From: Neodontobutis hainanensis
Lineage: Eukaryota > Chordata > Actinopteri > Gobiiformes > Odontobutidae
Length of the DNA stretch: 64,000 nt
Direction: 5' to 3'
Assembly (NCBI GenBank): GCA_024349245.1
Contig: JALDNG010000867.1
Location: forward strand, 1 to 64,000
A program made the translations under genes and the position numbers. Below are positions 35,379-47,400 of this stretch, piece by piece (position 1 is the first letter of the stretch; the number at the start of each line of letters is the position of its first letter). The notes below the pieces were generated by a model. The model had not been told where the DNA came from and ran no database searches. It saw nothing but the letters and a program-made list of their open reading frames with translations.

Positions 35379-35740
35379 TGTTATAGGAATATTTTATATC
35401 CATATATTTAACCAGAGAGAAACGGAGACCGATTATAATTTAACAAGCAATGGCCAAAAATTAATCCTTGCAAGGAGAAGCAAAGCAGCACAATATTACA
35501 GCGGAAGGTTTGCTTAAAGATGTAAACATAACATGGGATTATATACAACACAGTGACGTCCCTGGTGAGAGGCGTTCACAATGGTCCAGGAGCAGAAGTC
35601 CGTGACAAGCCATGTCTCAGTCCTGTTATGTCTACTTAATGCTTGGATTAGCACGAAGGGCATGACATGAATTTGACATGACCTGAGGAGAACTATACGT
35701 CCCAGTAACAATAAACATTAAAATTAAAATTATTATAACA
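35379..35740 (+). mobile_element. Solo-LTR-like insertion, 362 bp
   Basis: The insertion starts TGTTATAGG and ends TTATAACA, so the TG...CA ends form a 7-bp inverted repeat (TGTTATA/TATAACA). CTGTA flanks it at 35374-35378 and 35741-35745. The paralogous stretch at about 17135-17160 shows the unoccupied site with a single CTGTA, which confirms an insertion with 5-bp duplication. AATAAA at 35710-35715 close to the right end fits a plus-strand LTR. The short minus frame at 35514-35711 has no recognisable domain. The family is unknown. Confidence 0.75.
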
Positions 35741-38700
35741 CTGTACAACTACACTTCTACAGTCTGTATAATGCTCGTTTGCAGTCTGTATTACTGCACC
35801 TCAACAGTTTGTTCTACTGCACATCTACAGTCTGTTCTACTGCTTGTCTACAGTCTGTTCTACTGCACGACTATTGTCTGTTTTAATAATTGTCTACAGT
35901 CTCTTCTAATGCACATCTACAGTCTGTTCTAATGCACATCTACAATCTGTTCTAATGGACATCTACAGTCTGTTCTAATAATTGTCTAGAGTCCGTTCTA
36001 CTGCACATCTACTCTCTGTTCTAATAATTATCAACATTCTGTACTACTGCACAGCTACAGTCTGTTCTAATGCACATCTACAGTCTGTTCTAATGCAAGT
36101 CTACAATCTGTACTACTGCTCATCTACAGTCTGATCTACTGCACGTCTATAGTCTGTACAACTGCACCTCTACAGTCTGTTCTACTGCATGTCTACAGTC
36201 TGTTCTAATGCCAGTTTACAGTCTGTACCACTGCTCCACTGCAGTTTATTCTACTGCACGTCTACAGTCTGTTTTACTCCACATCTATAGTCTGTTCTAA
36301 TGCACATCTACATTATGTTCTAATGCAAGTCTACAGTCTGTTCTACTGCATGTCTATAGTCTGTTTAACTGCACATCTACAATCTGTTCTAATTGTCAAT
36401 CTGTTCTACTGGACATTTACAGTCTGTTCTAAAGCTCGTCTACAGTCTGTTCTAAAGCCAATCTAGAGTCTGTACTACTGCTGCTCTGAAGTCTGTTAAA
36501 TTGCAGTCTGTTTTTTTGCAGGTCTTTAATATATATATTACTACACATCTATAGTCTCTTCTACTGCACGTCTACTGTCTGTTCAACTGCACCTCTACAG
36601 TCACTTCTATTGTACGTCTACAGTCTATTCTAATGCACATCTACTGTCTGTTCTAATGCAAGTCTATAATCTGTACTACTGCTCTTCTACAGTCTGTACT
36701 ACTGCACCTCTACAGTCTCTTCTAAAGCATGTCTACAATCTATTCTAATACTCATATATAGTCTATTCTAATACTTGTTTACAGTCTGTACTAATGCATC
36801 TCTAAAGTCAATTCTTCTGAAGCATTGTCAGTCTGTTCTAATATTTGTCTACAGTCCGTTCTACTGCACGTCTATAGTCTTTTCTAATAATTGTCAACAG
36901 TCTGTACTACTGCACCTATACAGTCTCTTCTACTGCACATCTACAGTCTGTTCTAATGCTTGTCTATAGTCTGAACTACTGCACCTCTACAATCTGTTCT
37001 AAAGCATGTCTAGAGTGTTTTCTAATACTCATATACAGTCTGTTCTAATGCGCTTCTACAGTCTGTACTACTGCATCTCTACAGTCTATTCTTCTGCACA
37101 TTGTCAGTCTGTTCTACTGGACGTTTACAGTCTGTTCTAATGCTCGTCTACAGTCTGTTCTAAAGCCAATCTAGAGTCTGTACTACTGCTGCTCTGAAGT
37201 ATGTTTAACTGCACGTCTACAGTCTGTTCAACTGCACCACTACAGTCTGTTCTACTGCACGACTATAGTCTCTTTTAATAAACGTCTACAGTCTCCTCTA
37301 ATGCACATCTACAGTCTGTTCTACTGGATGTCTACAGTCTGTTCTAATTATTGTTTAGAGTCTGTTTTACTGCACTCCTACAGTCTCTTTTAATAATTGT
37401 TAACTTTCTGTACTACTGCACCTTTACAGTCTCTTCTACTGCATATCTACAGTTTGTTCTAATTGTCGTCTAGAGTCTGTACTACTGGAACTCTACTGTC
37501 TGTTCTAAAACATGTCTACAGTCTTTTCTAATACTCATGTACTGTTTGTTCTAATGCTCGTGTAAAGTCTCAACTACTGCCCTCTACAGTCTATTCTTTT
37601 GCACATCGTCAGTCTGTTCTACTGCACATCTACAGTTTGTTCTACTGCACATCTATAGTCTGTTCTAATGCATGTCTACAGTCTGTTCTAATGCAAGTCT
37701 ACAGTCTGTACTACTGCTCATCTACAGTCTGTTCTACTGCACGTCTACAGTCTTTTCTTATAAACGTCTTCAGTCTGTTCTACTGCACATCTATAGTCTG
37801 TTCTACTGCACTTCTACAGTCTGTACTACTGCACTTCTAAAGTCTATTCTAATGCTCATTTATAGTCTGTTCTACTGCTCTACAGTCTGTTCTACTGCAC
37901 ATCTACAGTCTGTACAACTGCACCTCTACTGTCTGTTCTAAAGCATGTCTACTGTGTTTTCTAATACTTAAATACATTCTGTTCTAATGCTCATCTACAG
38001 TCTGTACAACTGCACCTCTACTGTCTGTTCTAAAGCATGTCTACAGTGTTTTCTAATACTTAAATACATTCTGTTCTAATGATCGTCTACAGTCTGTTCT
38101 AAAGCCAATCTAGAGTCTGTACTGCTGCTGCACTGAAGTCTGTACAACTGCATGTCTACAGTCTGCTAAACTGCATCTCTACAGGTTCTTCTATTGTATG
38201 TCTACAGTCTGTTCTAATACACATCTACAGTCTGTTCTAATGCAAGTCTACAGTATATACTACTGCTTGTCTACAGTCTGTTTAACTGCAAGTCTACAGT
38301 CTTTTCAACTGCACCTCTACAGTCTGTTCTAATGCCAGTTTACAATCTGTACTATTGCTCTACTGCAGTCTGTTCTACTGCATGTCTACAGTCTGTTTTA
38401 CTGCACATCTACAGTCTGTTCTAATGCACATCTACAGTCTGTTCTAATGCAAGTCTACATTCTGTACTACCGCTCATCTACGGTCTGTTCTACTGCACGT
38501 CTACAATCTGTTTTAATAAACGTCTACAGTCTGTTCTGCACATTTACAGTCTGTACTACTGCACTTCTACAGTCTTTTTTAATGCTCGTCTACAGTCTGT
38601 ATTACTGCACCTCTACAGTCTGTTGTAAAGCATGTCTAGAGTGTTTTCTAAAACTTATATACAGTCTGTTCTAATGGTCATCTACAGTCTGAACTTCTGC

Positions 38701-41425
38701 ACCTCTATAGTCTGTTCTAAAGCATGCCTACAGTGTTTTCTAATACTCAAATACAGTCTGTTCTAATGCTCGTCTACATTCTGTACTACTGCACCTCTAC
38801 AGTCTGTTCTTCTGCACATTGTCAGTCTGTTCTACTGGACGTTTACAGTCTGCTCTAATGCTCGTCTACAGTCAGTTCTAAAGCCAAATCTAGAGTCTGT
38901 ACTACTGCTGCTCTGAAGTTTGTTCAACTGCAAGTCTACAGAATGTTCAACTGGAGCTCTACAGTCTGTTATAATGCCAGTTTACAGTCTGTACTATTGC
39001 TGTACTGCAGTCTGTTCTACTGCATGTCTACATTCTGTTTTACTGAACATCTACAGTCTGTTCTAATGCACATCAAAAGTCTGTTCTAATGCAAGTCTAG
39101 AGTCTGTACCACTGCTTGTCTACAGTCTGTTCTACTGCACTTCTACAGTCTGTTCTAATAAACGTATACAGTCTTTTCTACTGCTCATCTACAGTCTATA
39201 CTACTGCACTTCTACAGTCTGTTCTATAGCTCGTTTACAGTCTGTATTACTGCACCTCTACAGTCTGTTCTAAGAATGTCTAGAGTGTTTTCTAATACTC
39301 ATATACAGTCTGTTCTAATGCTCGTCTACCCAACTGCACCTCTTCAGTTTGTTCTAAAGCATGTCTACAGTGTTTTGTAAAACTCATATACAGTCTGTTC
39401 TAATGCTCACCTACAGTCTGTACTACAGCACTTCTAGAGTCTTTTCTTCCGCACATTGTCAGTCTGTTCTACTGGGCGTTTACAGTCATTTCTAAAGCTT
39501 GTCTACAGTCTGTTCTAAAGCCAGTCTAGAGTCTGTTCTACTGCTGCTGTGAAGTCTGTTCAACTGCATGTCTATAGTCTGTTCAACTGCACCTCTACGT
39601 CTGTTTTATTGTATGTCTACATTCTGTTCTAATGTACATCTACAGTCTGTTCAAATGCAAGTCAACAGTCTGTACTACCTTTCGTGCACAGTCTGTACTA
39701 CTGCACCTCTACAGTCTGTTCTAAAGCATGTCTACAGTCTATTCTAATACTCATATACAGTCTGTTCTAATACTGCCTACAGTCTCTACTAACGGACTTT
39801 TAAATTCTATTCTTCTGCAGCATCGTTAGTCTGTTTTACTGGACATTTACAGTCTGTTCTAAAACTCGTCTATAGTCTGTTCCAATACTCGTCCACAGTC
39901 TGTTCTAATGCATTCTGTTCTAATGCACATCTATAGTCTGTTCTATTGCTCGAATACAGTCTGTTCTAATGCCCAATAAAAGTCTTTACTACTCCACCTC
40001 TACAGTTTGTTCTACTTCTCCTCTACATTCTGTTCTAGTGCAGGTCTACAGTCTGTTCTATTGCTAGTCTAGAGTCTTTACTACTGCTGCTCTGCAGTTT
40101 GTACTCTTGCTCATCTACAGTCTGTTCTACTGCATGTGTACAGTCTTTTCTTATAAACGTCTATAGTATGTTCTACTGTACATCTACAGTCTTTACTACT
40201 GCACTTCTAAAGTCTATTCTAATGCTCATCTACGGTCTGTTCTACTGCAGGTCTACAGTCTGATCTAATAAACGTCTACAGTCTGTACTACTGCATCTAC
40301 AGTCTGTACTACTGCACTTCTACAGTCTCTTCTAATGCCAGTTTACAGTCTGTACTATTGCTCTACTGCAGTCTCTTCTACTGCATGTCTATAGTCTGTT
40401 TTACTGCACATCTACAGTTTGTTCTAAAGCATGTTTAGAGTGTTTTCTAATACAAATATACAGTCTGTACTACTGCACCTCTAGAGTCTATTCTTCTGCA
40501 CATTGTCAGTCTCTTCTACTGTACGTTTACAGTCTGTTGTAATGCTCGCCTACAATCTGTTCTAAAGCAAATCTAAAGTCTGTACGACTGCTGCTCTGAA
40601 GTCTGTACAACTGCACGTCTACAGTCTGTTCAACTGCACCTCTACAGTCACTTCTATTGTATGTCTACAGTCTGATTCTAATGCATCTACAGTCTGTTCT
40701 AATGCAAGTCTATAATCTGTACTACTGTTTGTCTACAGTCTGTACTACTGCACCTCTACAGTCTCTTCTAAAGCATGTCTACAATCTATTCTAATACTCA
40801 TATACAGTCTGTTCTAATACTTGTTTACAGTCTGTACTAATGCATCTCTAAAGTCTATTCTTCTGAAGCATTGTCAGTCTTTTCTAATAATTGTCGACAT
40901 TCTGTACTACTTCACCTCTACAGTCTCTTCTACTGCACAATTACAGTCTGTTCTAATGCTCGTCTATAGTCTGAACTACTGCACCTCTACAATCTGTTCT
41001 AAAGCATGTCTAGACTGTTTTCTAATACTCATATAGAGTCTGTGCAAATGTTTGTCTACAGTCTGTACTACTGCATCTCTACAGTCTTTTCTTCTGCATA
41101 TTGTCAGTCTGTTCTACTGGACGTTTATAGTCTGTTCTAATGCTCGTCTACAGTCAGTTCTAAAGCCAGTTTACAGTCTGTACTACTGCTCTACTGCAGT
41201 CTCTTCCACTGCACGTCTACAGTCTGTTTTACTGCACATCTACAGTTTGTTCTAATGTACATCTACTGTCTGTTCTAATGCAAGTCTAGAGTCTGTTTTA
41301 CTGCACATCTACAGTCTGTTCTAAAGCATGTCTAGAGTGTTTTCAAATACTCATATACAGTCTGCTCTATTGCTCATCTACAGTATGTACTACTGCACCT
41401 CTAGAGTCTATCCTTTTGCACATTG
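35741..41425 (-). repeat. 23-bp minisatellite, block B2 part 2 (reverse)
   Basis: This continues the reverse-oriented array. The first 0.75 kb follows B1 from about 17146 to 17880. It ends at GCACATTG just before the junction at 41426. Confidence 0.95.
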
Positions 41426-41435
41426 TTAGGGTTAG
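41426..41435. other. Telomere-like filler at strand flip B2/A3
   Basis: TTAGGGTTAG lies between the last reverse unit (GCACATTG) and the first forward unit (TCCAGTAGAACAG). It is not part of the 23-bp unit. It equals one and two-thirds vertebrate telomere repeats, which is short enough to be chance. Confidence 0.6.
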
Positions 41436-44400
41436 TTGTCCAGTAGAACAGACTGTAGCCGAACAGTAGTTTAGAATGTAGACTTGAAATAGAACAGACT
41501 GTAGATGTGCAGTAGAACAGACTGTAGACGTTAATAAAAGAGACTATAGTCGTGCAGTACAACAGAGTGTAAACGAAAAGTAGATTAGAATGTAGACTTG
41601 CATAAGAACAGACTATGGAGGTGCAGTTGAACAGACTGTAGAGCAGCAGTAGTACAGACTGTAGAATGGCTTTAGAACTGACTATACACAATCATAGAGG
41701 ACCATTAAAACAGACTGTAGATGTGCAGTAGAAGAGACTGTAGAGGTGCAGTTGTACAGAATCTTGACAATTATTAGAACAGACTGTAGACGTCTAGTAG
41801 AAGAGACTGTAGACGCTATTAAAAATGAGTATAGTCATGCAGTAGAACAGACTGTAGACCTCTAGTTGAACAGACTGTAGCTGTGCATTAGAACAGACTG
41901 TAGACATGCAGTAGAACATACTGTAGAGGATCAGTAGAACAAACAGTAGAGCTGGAGTAGTAAAGACTGTTATTGGGCATTAAAACAGACTATATTCAAG
42001 CAATAGAAAGGAACAATAGATGTCTGGTCGTACAGATTGCATTAGAACAGACTGTGGATGAGCATTTGAACAGACTATAGACGTGTATTAGAACAGATTG
42101 TAGATGCGCAGTAGTAGAAAAGACTGTAAGGTGCAGTAGTACAGTATGTCGATAATTATTAGAAAAGACTGTAGACGTGCAGTAGAACGGACTGTAGAAA
42201 ATTATTAGAACAGACTGTAGACTTGCAGTAGAACAGACTCACAGTGCTTCAGAAGAATAGACTTTAGAGGTGCATTAGTACAGACTGTAGACGATTATTA
42301 GAATAGACTGTATATGAGTATTAGAAAACACTCTAGACATGCTTTAGAACAGACTGTAGAGGTGCAGTAGTACAGACTGTAGACCTGCAGTAGAATAGAC
42401 TGTAGATGTGCATTAGAACAGACTTTAGAAGTGCAGTAGTAGAAACTGTAGATATGCAGTAGAACAGACTGTAGATGTGCAGTAAAACAGACTGTAGACA
42501 TGCAGTAGAACAGACTGCGGTAGAGCAGTAGTACAGACAGTAAAATGGCATTAGAACAGACTGTAGAGGAACAGTAGAACAAACTGTAGAGGTCGAGTAG
42601 TAAATTCTGTTATTGGGCAATAGAACAGACGATATTCGAGCAATAGAACAGACTATAGATGTGTGGTCGTACGGACTGCATTAGAACAGATTGTGGACGA
42701 ACATTTGAACAGACTAATGACGTGCATTAGAACAGACTTTAGATGTGCAGTAGAAGAGACTGTAGACAATTATTAGAACAGACTGTAGCCATGCAGTAGA
42801 ACAGACTGTAGAGGTAGAACAGTAAAGACTTTTATTGGGGATTAGAACAGACTGTAGACAAGCAATAGAACAGATTGTAGATGTGCAGTAGTATAGACTG
42901 TAGACCTGCATTAGAAGAGACTCTAGATGCGCAGTAGAAAAGACTGTAAACGTGCAGTAGAACAGACTGACAATGTGCAGAAGAATAGACTGTAGAGGTG
43001 CAGTAGTTCAGACTGTGGACGAGCATTAGAACAGACTCTATATGAGTATTAGAAAACACTCTAGACATGCTTTAGAACAGATTGTAAAAGGTGCAGTATT
43101 TCAGAATGTTGGAGCATTAGAACAGACTGTATATGAGTATTAGAATACACTCTAGACATGCTTTAGAACAGACTGTAGATGAGCAGTCGTACTGACTGTA
43201 GACTAGCATTAGAACAGACTGTAGATGTGCATTAGAACAGACTGTAGATGTGCAGTAGAACAGACGTTAGATGTTTGTAAGAACAGACTGTAGACCTGCA
43301 AAAGAACAGATCGTAGATGAGCAGTAAAAGAAACTATAGATTTACATTAGAATAGACTGTAGAAATGACTGTAAACGAGCATTAGAACAGACTGTAAACG
43401 TCAGTAGAACAGACTAACAATGTGCAGAAGAATAGACTGTAGAGATGCAGTAGTACAGACTCTAGACGAGCAGTAGAATAGACTGTAGATGTGCATTAGA
43501 ACAGACTTTAGAAGTGCAGTAATAGAGACTGTAGATGTGTAGTAGAACAGACTGTAGACGTTTATCAGAACAGACTGTAGACGTGCAGTAGAACAGACTG
43601 TAAATGAGCAGTAGTACAGACTGTAGACTTGTATTAGAAAAGACTTTAGATGTGCATTAGATCAAACTATAGATGTGCAGTAGAACAGACTGTAGACGTT
43701 TATTAGAACAGACTGTAGACCTGCACTAGAACAGACCTTAGATGAGCAGTAGTACAGACTATAGACTTTAATTAGAACAGACTGAAGATATACATTAGAA
43801 CAGACTTTAGAAGTGCAGTAGTAGAGACTGTAGATGTGTAGTAAAACAGACTGTAGAAGTTTATCAGAACAGACTGTAGAAGTGCAGTAGAACAGACTGT
43901 AGATGAGCAGTAGTACAAACTGTAGACTTGCATTAGAACAGACAGTAGATGTGCTATAGAACAGACTGTAGATGTGCAGTAGAACAGACTGTAGACGTTT
44001 ATCAGAACAGACTGTAGACGTGCAAAAGAACAGACCATAGATGAGCAGTAAAACAGACTAGAAACTTGCATTAGAACAAACTGTAGAACTGACTGTAGAC
44101 GAGCATTAGAACTAACTGTAAACGCGTCAGTAGAACAGACTGACAATGTGCAGAAGAATATACTGTAGAGATGCAGCAGTACATACTGTAGACGAGCATT
44201 AGAACAGACTGTATATGAGAATTAGAAAACACTCTAGACATACTTTAGAAAAGACTGTAGAAGTGCAGTAGTTCAGACTGTAGACGAGGATTAGAACAGA
44301 CTGTATACCAGTATTAAAAAACACTCTAGACATGCTTTAGAACATATTGTAGAGGTGCAGTAATACAGACTATTGACTTGCATTAGTACAGACTGTAGAT

Positions 44401-47400
44401 GTTCATTATAACAGACTTTAGTAGAGCAGTAGTACAGACTGTTAACTGGCATTAGAACATACTGTAGACGTGCAGTAGAACAGACTGTAGATGAGCAGTA
44501 GTACAGACTGTAGACTTGCATTAGAACAGACTGTAGATGTGCATTGGAACAGACTGTAGATGTGCAGTAAAACAGACTGTAGATGTGCAGTAGAACAGAC
44601 TGCAGTAGAGCAGAGGTACAGACTGTAAACTGGAATTAGAACAGACTGTTGAGGTGCAGTTGAAATGACTGTAGACGTGCAGTTGAACAGACTGTAGACG
44701 AACATTATAATAGACTGTAGACGCGTGAGTAGAACAGAACAGTAGAACAACATAGTAGAACATGTGCAGTAGTACAGACTAAAGACCTGCATTAGAACAG
44801 ACTGTGGATGAGCATTAGAACAGATTATAGAAGTGCATTAGAACAGACTGTAGATGTCCATTAGAACAGACTGTAGATGTGTAGTAGAACAGACTGACGA
44901 TGTGCAGAAGAATAGACCGTAAGGCTTCAGTAGTTGAGACTTTACACGAGCATTAGAACAGACTGTACATGAGTATTAGAAAAGACCGTAGACATGATTT
45001 AGAACAGACTGTAGAGGTGTAGTAGTACAGACTGTAGACTTGCAGTTTAACAGACTGTAGCTGTGCATTAGAACACACTGTAGATGTGCAGTAGAACTGA
45101 ATGTAGACTTGCAGTAAAACAGACTGCAGAGCAGAAGTAGTACAGACTCTAGACTGGCATTAGAACAGACTGTAGAGGAGCAGTAGTACAGACTGTAGAC
45201 TTGCATTATAACAGATTGTAGATGTGCATTAGAACAAGCTATAGACGTACAATAGAAGTGACTTTAGACGTGCATTTGTACAGACTTCAGTGCAACAGTA
45301 GTACACACTCTAGATTGGCTTTAGAACAGACTGTAGACGATCATTAGAACAGACTGTAAACGCCCAGAAGAAGAGACTGACAATGTGCAGAAGAATAGAA
45401 TAGAGAGGTGCAGTAGTTCAGACTGTAGACGAGCATTAGAACAGACTCTATATGAATATTAGAAAACACTCTAGACATGCTTTAGAACAGACAGTAGAGG
45501 TGCAGTTGTACAGAATGTAGTAGCATTAGAACAGACTTATATTAGTATTAGAAAACAATCTAGATATGCTTTAGAACAGACTGTAGAGGTGCAGTAATAC
45601 AGAATGTAGACGAGCATTAGAACAGACTGTAGAAGTCCAGTAGTACAAACTGTAGATGTGCAGTAGTACAGACTGTAGATGTACAATAGAAAAGACGGTA
45701 GAGGTGCAGTTAAACAGTTTGTAGACGTGCAGTAAAACAGACTTCAGAGAAGAAGTAGAACAGACTCTAGATTGGCTTTAGAACAGACTGTAGATGAGCA
45801 TTAGAACAGACAGTAAACAACCTGTAGAACAGACTGACAATGTGCATTGAATAGACTTTAGAGGTGCAATAGTACAGACTGTAGATTAGCATTAGAACAG
45901 ACTGTATATGAGTATTAGAAAACACTGTAGATATGCTTTAGAACAGACTGTAGAGGTGCAGTAGTTCAGACTGTAGACGAGCATTAGAACAGACTGTATG
46001 TGAGTATTAGAAAACACTTTAGACATGTTTTAGAACAGACTGTAGAGGTTCAGTAGTTCAGACTGTAAACAAGCATTAGAACAAACTCTATATGAGTATT
46101 AGAAAACACTCTAGACATGCTTTAGAACAGACTTTAGAGGTTCAGTAATACAGACTGTAGACGAGCATTAGAAAAGACTGTAGAAGTGCAGTTGTACAGA
46201 CTGTAGATGTGCAGAAGAAGAGACTCTAGATGTATATTAGAACAGACTGTAGACCTGCACTAGAACAGACTGTAGATGTGCATTAGAACAAACTGTAGAT
46301 GTGCATTAGAACAGACTGTAGATGTGCAGTAGAACAGACTGTAGACGTTTATTAGAACAGACTGTAGACCTGCACTTAAAGAGACCGTAGATGAGCAGTA
46401 GTACAGACTATAGACTTGCATTAGAACAGATTGTATATTAGTATTAGAAAAAAATGTAGACATTCTTTAGAACAGACTGTGGAGGTGCAGTAGTTCAGAC
46501 TGTAAATGAGCATTAGAACAGACTATTTATGAGTTTTAGAAAATACTCTAGCTTAGAAGATAAAATACTCTGCTTTAGAAGAGACTGTAGAGGTGCAGAA
46601 ATACAGACTGTAGAAAAAGCATTAGAACAGACTGTAGAAGTGCAGTAGTACAAACTGTAGATGTGCAGTAGAACAGACTGTAGACATTTTTTAGAACAGA
46701 CTGTAGACGTGCAGTAGAACAGACTGTAGATGGGCAGTAGTACAGACTGTAGACTTTCATTAGAACAGACAGTAGATGTACATTAGAACAGATTGTAGAT
46801 GTGCAGTAAAACAGAATTTAGTGGAAGAGACTGTAATAGAGCAGTAGTACAGACTTTAATCTGACATTTGAACAGACTGTAGAGGTGCAGTTGAACAGAC
46901 TGTAGACGAGCATTAGAAAAGACTCTATATGAGTATTAGAAAACACTCTAGACATGCTTTAGAACAGATTGTAGAGGTGCAGTAGTTCAGACTGTAGACG
47001 AGCATTAGAACAGACTGTATATAAGTATTAGAAAACACTCTAGACATGCTTTAGAACAGACTGTAGAGGTGCAATAATACAGACTGTAGACGAGCATTAG
47101 AAACAGACTGTAGAAGTGCAGTAGAAGAGATTGTAAATGTGCAGTAGAACAGACTGTAGACGTTTATTAGAACAGACTGTCGACCTGCACTAGAACAGAC
47201 CGTATATGAGCAGTAGTACAGACTATAGACATGGATTAAAACAGACTGTAGATGTGCATTAGAACAGACTTTAGAAGTGCAGTAGTAGAGACTGTAGATG
47301 TGTAGTAGAACAGACTGTAGACGTTTATCAGAACAGACTGTAGACGTGTAGTAGAACAGACTGTAGATGAGCAGTAGTACAGACTGTAGACTTGCATTAG

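Noticed and set aside
41401..41691. Interstitial telomere array or chromosome fusion point
   Set aside because: Only ten bases of telomere-like sequence are present, so a fusion claim is not supported; kept as a junction filler observation.
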